From Flavobacteriales bacterium (lineage in GTDB: Bacteria; Bacteroidota; Bacteroidia; Flavobacteriales_E; Vicingaceae), in the NCBI GenBank assembly GCA_002706365.1, contig PALM01000023.1, positions 1 to 59,768 of the forward strand: a stretch of 59,768 nucleotides of DNA, given 5' to 3'. The notes beneath the pieces are model-generated. The model searched no databases and had not been told where the DNA came from. It saw nothing but the letters and a program-made list of their open reading frames with translations. Below, piece after piece: positions 41,145 to 49,697 of this stretch. The number at the start of each line of letters is the position of its first letter. Position 1 is the stretch's first letter. The translations under genes and the position numbers were made by a program.

Positions 41145-42065
41145 ATGAAGCTCGACAATTATCGCAAAGGATTTGAAGCATTTTTAAAGCTGGAGCGATC
41201 CCTTTCTTCCCATTCAGTTCAGGCTTATATGCGAGATGTAGCTAAGTTGGTGGACTACTTCGACTTGAGTGATCAAGACCCTTCTCCAAATCAAATTTCC
41301 CAGAAAGACATTCGCTCATTTATCAATCATCTGAGCGATCTTGGGATTGCTGCTCGTACTCAAGCGCGCATCCTTTCCGGACTAAAATCCTTCTTCGATT
41401 TTCTAATTCTTGAAGGTGTGCTTACTGAGAGTCCGGCGGAACTGATCGAAGCACCTAAAATTGGAATGAAGCTTCCCGAAGTCTTGAGTATTGAAGAGAT
41501 TGATGGAATGATCTCCAAGATCGATCTATCTAAGCCGGAAGGAGAGAGGAATCGCGCGATATTAGAGACTTTGTATTCTTGCGGACTAAGGGTTTCAGAA
41601 CTCACCGGTCTGAAGCTCTCAAACTTTCTAAAAGAAGAAGGCTTTGTGAGGGTAGAGGGAAAAGGAGGCAAAGAACGACTTGTTCCCATTGGTCAGAGTG
41701 CCTTGAAGTATATCGACTTCTACCTAGAGGCTCAGCGTAATCATCAAGAAATTGATCCCGACTCAGTAGATATCCTTTTCTTAAACAGAAGAGGAAAGGC
41801 ATTATCGAGAGTGATGATCTTCAACATCGTAAAGAATTTGGCAAAAAGAGCGGGCATTCAAAAGAACATCTCGCCACATACCTTCCGTCATTCATTTGCC
41901 ACCCATTTGGTAGAAGGAGGTGCAGACCTCAGAGCAGTGCAGGAAATGCTCGGACATGAATCCATAACCACCACTGAGATCTACACCCATATTGATCGTC
42001 AATATTTGAAAGACGCTATTATTCAGTTTCATCCGAGAGCGAAAAAGCGGCAGAGCCGCTTTTAG
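41145..42065 (+). CDS. Tyrosine recombinase XerD/XerC
   Basis: This 306-residue site-specific recombinase resolves chromosome dimers at dif. It has an N-terminal SAM-like core-binding domain (HSVQAYMRDVAKLVDYF) and a C-terminal catalytic domain with all catalytic residues: Arg in YSCGLRVSELTGL, Lys in GKGGKERLVPIG, HTFRHSFATHL (His, Arg), LGHESITTTEIYTH (His and the Tyr nucleophile). The length matches XerC/XerD; it cannot be told which, so it is called XerD-like. The stop codon TAG lies at the first unit of a heptad array. Confidence 0.93.
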   Translation: MKLDNYRKGFEAFLKLERSLSSHSVQAYMRDVAKLVDYFDLSDQDPSPNQISQKDIRSFINHLSDLGIAARTQARILSGLKSFFDFLILEGVLTESPAELIEAPKIGMKLPEVLSIEEIDGMISKIDLSKPEGERNRAILETLYSCGLRVSELTGLKLSNFLKEEGFVRVEGKGGKERLVPIGQSALKYIDFYLEAQRNHQEIDPDSVDILFLNRRGKALSRVMIFNIVKNLAKRAGIQKNISPHTFRHSFATHLVEGGADLRAVQEMLGHESITTTEIYTHIDRQYLKDAIIQFHPRAKKRQSRF

Positions 42066-42106
42066 AACCTAGAGTCTAGATTCTAGAGTCTAGACTCTCG
42101 CATCTC
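42065..42106 (+). repeat. Heptad array (GANNCTA) overlapping two gene ends
   Basis: Units GAACCTA, GAGTCTA, GATTCTA, GAGTCTA, GACTCTC and GCATCTC are in register. The array begins at the last base of the xerD stop codon and supplies the final codons of the convergent DUF4386 gene (ends at 42090). Confidence 0.9.
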
Positions 42107-42773
42107 GTGAACCTTTAACTAGTAAGAAAACTGTCAACGAAAGCTCTCCAATTGCCGCAGCAATACCAACTATCAAGGCAGTGTATTCTTCGTATCCGCT
42201 AATTCCTAGATCGGTAAAGGTTTCCAAAAGGTATCCTGCTGCTGATCCGAGCAAGAACCCACCGAAAATGTTAGGAATGGTATTGGATCTGTAGATCTGG
42301 ATACCAAGGAGTAAAAGATGTGCTCCAAAGAAAGCCCCTGCGATCAAGTAACCGTAATTATGGGCATTCATAAACAGCATACTCAATGATTCCAGTTGAC
42401 CGGCCTCAAATACTCCTAGGAAATCAGCTCCACTTAGTACTTTATAAGCCAGGAAGTGATTCAGAAGATTGAGGCTTCCTATTGCCGGATGGGCGATCAA
42501 TCTTAAAGCTGAAGAAACCATTGCCAAGGTCTTTCCAAAAGGCTTTAGCATTTGATAGAGCATCACTGAGATCACTGCATCAAGTATGAATGCGATCAGA
42601 TCAAATGTGATACCCATTCTAAATAGGCCCTCGTTCTGCAGAATGTTCTCAGCAGTTGCAGCTGCGTCTCCCGGGATTACTAATGTTCCTCTAACATATC
42701 CCTGACTTAATCCGGCAAAGATGATAACTAGTAAGTATAGGAGTCCTGTAATTCTATAATCTCTCTTTTTCAT
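42090..42773 (-). CDS. DUF4386 membrane protein
   Basis: This 227-residue integral membrane protein has six predicted helices and the DUF4386 pattern (YRITGLLYLLVIIFAGLSQG, then ALRLIAHPAIGSLNLLNHFL and GIQIYRSNTIPNIFGGFLLG). The family is widespread and uncharacterised. Its last codons (DARV and TAG) are formed by the heptad array shared with the end of xerD. It lies downstream of the MDR dehydrogenase and is probably co-transcribed with it. Confidence 0.85.
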   Translation of the reverse strand: MKKRDYRITGLLYLLVIIFAGLSQGYVRGTLVIPGDAAATAENILQNEGLFRMGITFDLIAFILDAVISVMLYQMLKPFGKTLAMVSSALRLIAHPAIGSLNLLNHFLAYKVLSGADFLGVFEAGQLESLSMLFMNAHNYGYLIAGAFFGAHLLLLGIQIYRSNTIPNIFGGFLLGSAAGYLLETFTDLGISGYEEYTALIVGIAAAIGELSLTVFLLVKGSRDARV

Positions 42774-42813
42774 AATTCTTGTTTTTTATGGTTTTGTAAT
42801 TGATTTGATGATT

Positions 42814-43800
42814 TTAAGCGTTGTAGATCACTACATTGCCTTTCTTACGTCCAGAATCGATATATCTGTGGGCTTCAGCCACCTTTTCCAAAGGGTATTG
42901 TCTGTCGATCACTGTCTTTAATTTCCCCGCTTTGAAAATTTCTACTACATCGGCAAGCATGGCTTTTAGCTTAGCAGGCTTATTTGCTCCTGTAGCTTCG
43001 AATTTTGCTCTTTTACCGCCAGTGATGGAAGTGATTAGCATATCTCTAAGCAAAGGGAATTGTAATACAGGAGAGAGGTAGGCTCCATTGGGTTTCAAAA
43101 TACCTTTTACCGCTTTGAAAGAGCTTTTTCCAATGGTGTCGTAAACTAGATCATATTCTTCACTTCCTTTAGTGAAATCCGTTTTTTGATAATCGATCAC
43201 TTCATCTGCTCCTAGAGATTTCACAAGACCGGCATTTCTATGACTGCTAACTCCGGTGACATGTGCACCTAAGTGTTTTGCTATTTGAACTGCAGCTGTC
43301 CCCAAAGAACCTGAAGCTCCATTGATCAATACTTTCTGACCCGGCTTTACTTTGCCTATCTCTTTTAGAAAGTTGTATGAGGTAAGGTGACCATCAGCAT
43401 AGCTAGACGCTTCTGAGAAGTCGAGATTCTCTGGCATCCGCATTACGATTCCATCTTCTGGAACTACTAAGTATTCTGCATTAGCACTGAATCCAAAAGC
43501 AGTTTCGCCAAAAATGCGATCACCGACTTTAAAATTGCTCACTTCTGAGCCTAAAGCTTCAACTACACCTGCGAAACCAGTACCTGGAATTTCTTTTTTA
43601 GGTTTTTTTATTCCGATGATCAATCTGGCGAAGTATGGCTTACCGGTTCTCATCATGGCATCGGCTTTTGTTGCAGATGCTGTTTTCACTTTTACAAGCA
43701 CTTCATTTGCTTTTGGCTCAGGCTTGTTTACTTCTTTTAGTTTTAGCACTTCAGGAGATCCGTATCCAATTGCTACTATGGCGTTCATTTTCTTTGACAT
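42814..43800 (-). CDS. Medium-chain dehydrogenase/reductase (NAD(P)-dependent, quinone-oxidoreductase-like)
   Basis: This 328-residue MDR protein without the structural zinc Cys cluster has an N-terminal GroES-like domain (GTGFAGVVEALGSEVSNFKVG), the nucleotide motif VLINGASGSLGTAAVQIAKHLG and the C-terminal PLEKVAEAHRYIDSGRKKGN region. It probably reduces enones, quinones or aldehydes with NADPH. It lies beside a DUF4386 gene and is encoded downstream of an AraC-type regulator, an arrangement often seen for inducible stress operons. Confidence 0.9.
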   Translation of the reverse strand: MSKKMNAIVAIGYGSPEVLKLKEVNKPEPKANEVLVKVKTASATKADAMMRTGKPYFARLIIGIKKPKKEIPGTGFAGVVEALGSEVSNFKVGDRIFGETAFGFSANAEYLVVPEDGIVMRMPENLDFSEASSYADGHLTSYNFLKEIGKVKPGQKVLINGASGSLGTAAVQIAKHLGAHVTGVSSHRNAGLVKSLGADEVIDYQKTDFTKGSEEYDLVYDTIGKSSFKAVKGILKPNGAYLSPVLQFPLLRDMLITSITGGKRAKFEATGANKPAKLKAMLADVVEIFKAGKLKTVIDRQYPLEKVAEAHRYIDSGRKKGNVVIYNA

Positions 43801-43873
43801 GATATTTAGTTTTTAAATTCAGGGCAAAGGTTGGCCGATTGAAGCGCTCAGATGTTCGGGATTTCAGGAAGGA

Positions 43874-43895
43874 GTTCGGATTTATAAATCCGAAC
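43874..43895. repeat. Perfect 22-base palindrome
   Basis: GTTCGGATTT and its reverse complement (43874-43895) form a perfect palindrome 74 bases upstream of the MDR gene start and 12 bases past the regulator gene stop. It could be an operator for the MDR-DUF4386 operon or a dispersed repeat. Confidence 0.7.
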
Positions 43896-43906
43896 CTATT
43901 AGGGGG

Positions 43907-45700
43907 TTATTTCTGCGACTTCACATATTCGCCGGGAGTCATACCCACTTCCTTCTTAAAGGCAGTATTGAAGACAGTCTTGGAGTTGAAACCACTTTCG
44001 AAGGCCAAGCCCAATAGAGAGATGTGCGAATTATTCGGCTCTAGAGCAGCCTTTTTGAAGTATTCTATGCGTTTAGAGTTGATGAATTCATTGAAATTCT
44101 TGCCAATAAACTCATTCAAAAGCCAGGATAGGTGATTGGGATGCATATTGATCTGCTCTGCCAAGCCTCTTAAGCTGAGTCCTGGATTCAAATATGCTTG
44201 TTCGTCTTCTAGATAATTGATCAATTGTTCAGCTTCTGCACTAACTTGATCTTCATCGATCTCTTTTTTCTTCTTATTCGACTCTTTTGGAAGTTCAGCG
44301 CCGATAGCATAGACTTTCTCATTGAGTTGTGGGAATCTGGAATCTTTGCGAATTGATTCTGCTAGTGGATCGCTAAAACCGAGCAATAGAATAGAAGAAT
44401 TGGATTCAAAAAGTTGCTGTAAGACCTCAAATGCACCATCATAATCCTCTCTTATTGCGTTTAGTATAAAGAGGTATGAATGTGCATGATGAGCTTGTAG
44501 GTCCTTTGCATGTTCTTCCAACTCTTTGATTGCTGAGGAGGAAGTTTCACCGTCTAATTGATCGATTATAGCCAAAAGGCCCAATCGTTCATCACTGGTG
44601 AACATCTCTTCAGGAACAGCGTCAATGGTAGACCTCGCTTCTTTTAGTCGGCCTGCTTTGATATGCAAGTATATGCCGACGATCAAGGCTGGAAGGTTCT
44701 TATCATTCTCTTCCAGAAGTTCATTGATGATCTTTTCCGACTTATCGTATTCCCCAGATCGATAGTAGTAGTTGGCCTCAAAGAATCTGGTCTCTGAATT
44801 CAGTGGATCAATGGATTTTGCAAAAAGTATATGTTCCTTGGCTTTCTTAAAGTCCCCCATTAAGGAGTAACAAAAAGAGAGAAAGCGGTGTGCTTCAGGA
44901 TAGCTTGGTTCGGCTTTTACCGACTTCAAAGCATAATTCATTGCCGCTCCAAAATCTGCCTCTGTGAAGAAAGCTTGATTGGCGAGCATATAGTTCAAAC
45001 CTTCATCATCAGGGTTTATGCCTTTGGCTACTTCAATGGATTGTATGGCTTTCATCCAGGCTTCTTCTCTGGGTGCATAGCCTGCTACAGCCATAAAGCT
45101 ATAGCTGTCGGCCAATCCCAAATGTGCATCGATCAATTGAGGGTCTATATCAACTGCCTTTTGAAAGTGTTCAATGGCTTTATTGCTAGCTTCTGCATTC
45201 CATTGAGTAAAAAAGAACCTACCTTTCAAGTAGTGTTCGTAGGCATCTAGATTATCGGTCCGTTTTTCAACCAGGTGGTCTGAAAAGCTCATGTGGCCTT
45301 CATTCTCTCTTAGTTTGTCGGCAATTAAAAGAGCGATCTCATCTTGCACCTCAAATAGATTATCCATTTTACGGTCCCAGCTTTCCGACCAGAATTCGCG
45401 ATCTTCCTCAATATCTACCAATTGAGCTTGAATTCGAATTGTATCGCCGGCCAGTCTAACACTTCCTTCGAGAACTACATCTACCCCTAATTTCTCTGCA
45501 ATCTCATCCAATGAAGCATTTTGATCCTTGAAGTAGAAACTAGAAGTCCGAGAAGTCACCTTCAATTGCTCGATCTTACTCAAGGCATTGATGATCTCTT
45601 CGGTAATCCCATCGCAGAAGAACTCACTCTCCTGATCGCTGCTGCGATTTTTGAAAGGCAGCACCGCAATGGCAATGGATTGGTTTTGAGCAGACTTCAT
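43907..45700 (-). CDS. AraC-family regulator with adenylate-cyclase-like sensor and TPR repeats
   Basis: This 597-residue soluble protein has three parts. Residues 1-125 match the TolB-like N-terminal domain of CadC/adenylate-cyclase regulators (IAVLPFKNRSSD, FCDGITEEIINALS, VVLEGSVRLAGDTIRIQAQL, FWSESWDRKM). Residues 130-450 contain TPR repeats. Residues 495-597 form an AraC-type double HTH (LSLRGLAEQINMHPNHLSWL, then LGLAFESGFNSKTVFNTAFKK). It is likely a ligand- or partner-sensing activator. The adjacent MDR dehydrogenase and DUF4386 genes on the same strand are plausible targets, but this is inferred from adjacency. Confidence 0.9.
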   Translation of the reverse strand: MKSAQNQSIAIAVLPFKNRSSDQESEFFCDGITEEIINALSKIEQLKVTSRTSSFYFKDQNASLDEIAEKLGVDVVLEGSVRLAGDTIRIQAQLVDIEEDREFWSESWDRKMDNLFEVQDEIALLIADKLRENEGHMSFSDHLVEKRTDNLDAYEHYLKGRFFFTQWNAEASNKAIEHFQKAVDIDPQLIDAHLGLADSYSFMAVAGYAPREEAWMKAIQSIEVAKGINPDDEGLNYMLANQAFFTEADFGAAMNYALKSVKAEPSYPEAHRFLSFCYSLMGDFKKAKEHILFAKSIDPLNSETRFFEANYYYRSGEYDKSEKIINELLEENDKNLPALIVGIYLHIKAGRLKEARSTIDAVPEEMFTSDERLGLLAIIDQLDGETSSSAIKELEEHAKDLQAHHAHSYLFILNAIREDYDGAFEVLQQLFESNSSILLLGFSDPLAESIRKDSRFPQLNEKVYAIGAELPKESNKKKKEIDEDQVSAEAEQLINYLEDEQAYLNPGLSLRGLAEQINMHPNHLSWLLNEFIGKNFNEFINSKRIEYFKKAALEPNNSHISLLGLAFESGFNSKTVFNTAFKKEVGMTPGEYVKSQK

Positions 45701-45735
45701 TGGGATGGTGAAGATATTTATTTAAATAGATATGA

Positions 45736-45770
45736 GAACCTAGAGCCTAGAACCTAGAATCTGGATAGAT
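45736..45770 (+). repeat. Heptad array (GANNCTA)
   Basis: GAACCTA, GAGCCTA, GAACCTA, GAATCTG and GATAGAT are in register, upstream of the AraC-type gene and the divergent zinc-ribbon gene. Confidence 0.9.
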
Positions 45771-45831
45771 TTCAGACTTTTCTATAGTCTAAACTCTTTC
45801 AAAAGCCAAATTATCTCCCTAACTTTTATAT

Positions 45832-46188
45832 ATGGATAGAAGATGTAATTGTTGTGGGGAAGCTCTTTTAGGACGAAGTGATAAACGCTTCTGCAACGAT
45901 GCTTGTCGTTCCCAACACTATCATTTGCATCATCAGAAAGAGCGGGAGAAGATCTCAGATATCAATAGGATATTGAGAAACAACCGTCGCATATTACTAG
46001 AATGGAGGTCTACTAATGAAGAGTTGACCTATAAAGACAAACTCTTACAGAAAGGCTTTTGCTTCGAATATTACACTCATTTTAGAGAGTTAGATGATAG
46101 AAAGGCCTATTTCTGCTACGATTTGGGATATGTTGAAGAAGGGAGAGCCAGATATAAATTGATCAGCGATCAAGAAGAGCGCTTCTGA
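45832..46188 (+). CDS. Small zinc-ribbon protein (DUF2116-like)
   Basis: This 118-residue protein has an N-terminal Cys/His cluster (CNCCGEALLGRSDKRFCNDA with CRSQHYHLHHQ), fitting a zinc ribbon or Zn-binding treble clef of the DUF2116 type, followed by a helical region and the YKDKLLQKGFCFEYYTHF motif. Function is unknown, and a nucleic-acid or protein contact role is inferred from the zinc fold. The 3' end overlaps the convergent dehydratase gene by 19 bases. A TAACTTTT -7-like box lies just before the ATG. Confidence 0.8.
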   Translation: MDRRCNCCGEALLGRSDKRFCNDACRSQHYHLHHQKEREKISDINRILRNNRRILLEWRSTNEELTYKDKLLQKGFCFEYYTHFRELDDRKAYFCYDLGYVEEGRARYKLISDQEERF

Positions 46189-47141
46189 TCCAAAAGTTTA
46201 AAGAAGTCGCCTAGATCTAGGTTGCCACCGCTGATGATCAAGCCAACTCTCTTTCCTTTAAACATCTCTCTATTGGCCATGATGCAGGCCAGAGGAACGG
46301 CAGCCGAAGGTTCAATCACAATCTTCATGCGTTCCCAGATCAATTGCATGGCTTCAAGCATCTGCTTTTCACTGCAGCATAGGATGTCGTTCACATGCTC
46401 AAGAATAATATCAAAGTTCAGTTTACCTAAGGATGTTTTAAGTCCGTCTGCTAGAGTCTTTGGATTCTTAGAAGGCTGCCATTTGCCACTTTTGAATGAT
46501 TGATAGGCATCATCTGCCATTTCAGGCTCACAGCCAATCACTTTTGTCTTTGGAGAGAATGCATTAGCAGTTAGAGCAGTACCTGCTAGCAGTCCACCAC
46601 CACCGACAGGAGCTAAAATGTAATCCAGCTCATCCGTATCCTCGATCAACTCTTTTGCCGCAGTTGACTGTCCCAAAATAATATGTTCATGATCAAAAGG
46701 AGGTATGAACACAGCTCCATTTTCGGCTCTGATCCTTTCCATGTTCGATTCTCTAGCCTCAAGAGTAGGTTCACAGAAATGGACTTCTCCTCCATAGCCT
46801 TTAACTGCTTCTACCTTCACTTTGGGAGCATCTTTAGGCATTACGATATAAGCTTTGAGTCCATTCATCTTAGCGGCTAATGCCACTGCCTGAGCGTGGT
46901 TTCCGGATGAATGAGTCACTACTGCTTTAGGTCTTTCTATTTCTGTATTCAATAGTTCATGCATGAAGTAAGTGGCACCTCGCATTTTGAATGCGCCGAT
47001 CTTTTGAAAATTCTCGCATTTGAACAATACTTCGCAGCCCAACAGCTCATCAATGCCATCGGATCGCATAATAGGAGTCCTGTGGATCAAATCCTTTATG
47101 GATTCATGCACCTTTTCAAGATTTGCTTTAGAGCTGTTCAT
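46170..47141 (-). CDS. PLP-dependent threonine/serine dehydratase-like protein (serine-racemase type)
   Basis: This 323-residue fold-type II PLP enzyme has the Lys motif in GAFKMRGATYFM, the SSGNHAQAVALAA substrate loop, the APVGGGGLLAGTALT phosphate loop and the GLIISGGNLDL end. It lacks the C-terminal ACT-like regulatory domain of biosynthetic IlvA, so it is closer to catabolic threonine dehydratases or serine racemases. The reaction is deamination of Thr or Ser to a ketoacid, or Ser racemization. It starts one base inside the stop of the upstream OMP gene (TAATG). A ridA gene in the window would detoxify its enamine product. Confidence 0.9.
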   Translation of the reverse strand: MNSSKANLEKVHESIKDLIHRTPIMRSDGIDELLGCEVLFKCENFQKIGAFKMRGATYFMHELLNTEIERPKAVVTHSSGNHAQAVALAAKMNGLKAYIVMPKDAPKVKVEAVKGYGGEVHFCEPTLEARESNMERIRAENGAVFIPPFDHEHIILGQSTAAKELIEDTDELDYILAPVGGGGLLAGTALTANAFSPKTKVIGCEPEMADDAYQSFKSGKWQPSKNPKTLADGLKTSLGKLNFDIILEHVNDILCCSEKQMLEAMQLIWERMKIVIEPSAAVPLACIMANREMFKGKRVGLIISGGNLDLGDFFKLLDQKRSS

Positions 47142-47878
47142 TACTGAGGTAAGAATCTATATGAAAAACCAAATGTAACAGAGATCACTTCATAATTGAT
47201 CTTTCCACTGGCAACCGACACTTGATTTCCACTTCTGGCAACTTGATCGAATTCTTTTTGGAAGTTGATAAAAGCCGCTTGCGAGCTAAAGTCCAGTCGG
47301 TCGGTAAGGTGAATCCTGAATCCACCGCTAACGCCAAAGCCAATACTGCTTTCAGAAGTAGAAGCAAGGTGGATTGTGGAGCTATTCCCCATATCGTCAG
47401 TTTCTACAAGATCAATAGTGGGAATGAAGATATTCCCATATCCGATCATGATCTGCATTTGTAGACTAATTGAATTGCTTGGTTTGATGAATCCAATTCC
47501 TACAAAAGCTGCATTCAATTCATAATTGCTGGCATCAACTGTATAGCGAAGTCCGGGAGTTCTAAGATTTCTGGCCAATGCATTTTCATCTATCGAATTC
47601 TGAAGTCTCATATAATGAGCACTGGCATTGAGATTTTGATAGACGCGATATCCCACATCCAATAGTTGGAACGACTGGCCATTAACAGCATAAGCCGACT
47701 GATTATTTTCTTCATCAGTAGATGCAAAACTGCCATTGGGAATTGAGAATCCTAAGCTAAAGCCCACATAGGCTTTGTAATCGACTTTTTCTATTGGTGG
47801 AGGGCTATCAAGAGCTTGAGAGAAAAGTAGAGTAGGGGCTAAAAGCATCAAAAGCAGTATGCTTTTAATGCTAGTCAT
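47141..47878 (-). CDS. Outer-membrane beta-barrel protein
   Basis: This 245-residue protein has a signal peptide (cleavage near LLFSQ) and a predicted barrel of alternating strands (ANASAHYMRLQNSI-like segments with GFGVSGGFRIHL and a closing VTFGFSYRFLPQ). It belongs to the broad Bacteroidota barrel group. Function is unknown. It overlaps purE by 8 bases (ATGACTAG) and the dehydratase start by one base, so it is translated within a purine-gene operon, which is surprising for an envelope protein. Confidence 0.82.
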   Translation of the reverse strand: MTSIKSILLLMLLAPTLLFSQALDSPPPIEKVDYKAYVGFSLGFSIPNGSFASTDEENNQSAYAVNGQSFQLLDVGYRVYQNLNASAHYMRLQNSIDENALARNLRTPGLRYTVDASNYELNAAFVGIGFIKPSNSISLQMQIMIGYGNIFIPTIDLVETDDMGNSSTIHLASTSESSIGFGVSGGFRIHLTDRLDFSSQAAFINFQKEFDQVARSGNQVSVASGKINYEVISVTFGFSYRFLPQ

Positions 47879-48356
47879 TTTTGAGACCCTTGTTCATTTG
47901 AGCCACTTTCTCTTTCAATGATGTTTTATACTCTGCTAAACGGGCAGCTTGTTTTGCATCGCTGCTGCCGATGATCTGCCAAGCCAATATTGCGGCATTC
48001 ACAGCACCATCCAAAGCTACAGTAGCAACTGGTACACCTTTTGGCATTTGTAAGATAGAGAGTACAGAATCCCATCCATCTATTGAGTTAGAAGACTTTA
48101 TCGGAACACCAATCACAGGAAGTGTAGTCACAGAAGCTACCATGCCTGGTAGATGCGCTGCACCACCTGCTGCGGCAATGATCACTGCCATACCTCGATC
48201 TCTGGCAGTCTTTGCATATTCGATCATGTTTTCAGGTGTGCGATGAGCAGAAACGATCTCTACTTCATACTCCAAACCATGTTCTTTTAAAAAGTCGATA
48301 GCTTCTTGCATGACTCTGAGGTCAGAGGAGCTACCCATTATGATACCTATTTTCAT
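47871..48356 (-). CDS. purE: 5-(carboxyamino)imidazole ribonucleotide mutase
   Basis: This 161-residue enzyme moves the carboxyl group in N5-CAIR to give CAIR in purine biosynthesis. It has the class I PurE signature IGIIMGSSSDLRVMQEA, SAHRTPENMIEY, IAAAGGAAHLPGMVASVTTL and the MPKGVPVATVALDGAVNAA loop. The length is standard. It lies downstream of purK, separated by a 72-base gap filled by a heptad array, and overlaps the OMP gene. Confidence 0.97.
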   Translation of the reverse strand: MKIGIIMGSSSDLRVMQEAIDFLKEHGLEYEVEIVSAHRTPENMIEYAKTARDRGMAVIIAAAGGAAHLPGMVASVTTLPVIGVPIKSSNSIDGWDSVLSILQMPKGVPVATVALDGAVNAAILAWQIIGSSDAKQAARLAEYKTSLKEKVAQMNKGLKND

Positions 48357-48380
48357 TTCATTACAATATAAAATTCTTTG

Positions 48381-48422
48381 TCTAGATTCTAGAATCTAGA
48401 GTCTAGACTCTAGACCGAGGAA
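48381..48422 (-). repeat. Heptad array (TCTAGNN)
   Basis: TCTAGAT, TCTAGAA, TCTAGAG, TCTAGAC, TCTAGAC and CGAGGAA fill the gap between purK and purE. Confidence 0.9.
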
Positions 48423-48428
48423 TCATAT

Positions 48429-49583
48429 TCATAAACTTTCTTTAGAAACCACCTTCACCATCTCCTTCACCTTTCTGGCTTTAGCCTTAGCTTTTTCCAC
48501 ATCATCATCAATGATCGTGATATGTCCCATCTTCCTAAATGGCTTAACCTGACTCTTTCCATAGAGGTGAGGGTATACTCCCCCTAGCTTCAAAGCATCT
48601 TCCATCCCCTGGTATATAGCTTCTCCTGTATGTCCTTCTTCACCCAATAGATTAACCATAACCGCTGCATTGCGGATATCTGTATTTCCCAATGGTAGAT
48701 TCAATATTGCTCTTAAATGTTGCCCAAATTGGGAAGTAAAATTTCCTTCTATACTATGATGCCCGCTATTATGAGCTCTAGGAGCGATCTCATTGATCAT
48801 TAATTCACCATCCTTGCTCAAGAACATCTCAACAGCCAGCAAGCCAACCATACCTAGCTTATCCATAAGCTCAGTGGCTAGACTGTAGGCTTTCTTCTCG
48901 ATCTCTTCGCTCACTGATGCCGGAGAGAACAGGAATTCCACCATATTGGCTTTAGGGTTGAAAGCCAGTTCTACAAGAGGGAAATGTTTGATCTCACCAG
49001 CTTCATTTCTTGCGATAACTACAGAAAGTTCAGTTTGAAGGTCAACCCCTTCTTCAAGTACAGATGGACCATCCATAGCCTGATCTAGCGCATCTTTACT
49101 GTCGATCTTCTGCACTCCGTATCCATCATATCCCGATGTCCTCAATTTTTGGAATAGCGGAAAATTGAGTTTTGAGTTGGCTATTTCATTCTTGTTTTCG
49201 ATCAGCTCAAAAGGAGAGGTTGGCAATCCGTGTTTTTGATAGAATTGCTTTTGCAATCCTTTGTCTTGAATGAGCTTTAGGATTTTTGGTTGGGGAAAGA
49301 CCTTTACACCTTCCTCTTCCAATTTTTGAAGTGCATCTGAATTCACATCTTCAAACTCGATGGTCATCACATCCTTATCCTTCCCAAAATTGTAAACGGT
49401 CTCAAAATCTTTGAAATCACCTTGCACAAAATCATCTGTCAGAGGCTTGCAAGGTGCATTTGGAGAAGGGTCAAGTATGGAAATGTGGAGATTGAGATTG
49501 TATGCTTCCTGCAGGCTCATCCTCCCCAATTGTCCGCCTCCCAGCATCCCTATTTTAAAACTTTCGTGATGAATATTTCTCAT
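48429..49583 (-). CDS. purK: 5-(carboxyamino)imidazole ribonucleotide synthase
   Basis: This 384-residue ATP-grasp enzyme makes N5-CAIR from AIR, bicarbonate and ATP. It has an N-terminal preATP-grasp motif (IGMLGGGQLGRMSLQEAYNL), ATP-grasp core motifs (KLRTSGYDGYGVQKI, VEMFLSKDGELMINEIAPR) with metal-binding Glu residues, and HNSGHHSIEGNFTSQFGQHL. It pairs with purE downstream. A TATATTTG -7 box is 25 bases before the ATG. Confidence 0.96.
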   Translation of the reverse strand: MRNIHHESFKIGMLGGGQLGRMSLQEAYNLNLHISILDPSPNAPCKPLTDDFVQGDFKDFETVYNFGKDKDVMTIEFEDVNSDALQKLEEEGVKVFPQPKILKLIQDKGLQKQFYQKHGLPTSPFELIENKNEIANSKLNFPLFQKLRTSGYDGYGVQKIDSKDALDQAMDGPSVLEEGVDLQTELSVVIARNEAGEIKHFPLVELAFNPKANMVEFLFSPASVSEEIEKKAYSLATELMDKLGMVGLLAVEMFLSKDGELMINEIAPRAHNSGHHSIEGNFTSQFGQHLRAILNLPLGNTDIRNAAVMVNLLGEEGHTGEAIYQGMEDALKLGGVYPHLYGKSQVKPFRKMGHITIIDDDVEKAKAKARKVKEMVKVVSKESL

Positions 49584-49608
49584 TCTTTATCGCTTGAAAT
49601 CGGCTCGA

Positions 49609-49616
49609 CAAATATA
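49609..49616 (-). promoter_or_regulatory. TAnnTTTG -7 box for purK
   Basis: TATATTTG on the minus strand, 25 bases before the purK ATG, without a clear -33 TTG. Confidence 0.5.
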
Positions 49617-49662
49617 AAGTATATAAATCCTTTAAGAGGGGAGGGGTGGATTGAATAATTCC

Positions 49663-49670
49663 TACATTTG
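49663..49670 (+). promoter_or_regulatory. TAnnTTTG -7 box for hpt-adk
   Basis: TACATTTG overlaps the first possible TTG (49668), so translation should begin at a later in-frame TTG (49698). Confidence 0.6.
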
Positions 49671-49697
49671 TCAACCTCAATCGCCAACAAACACCAA

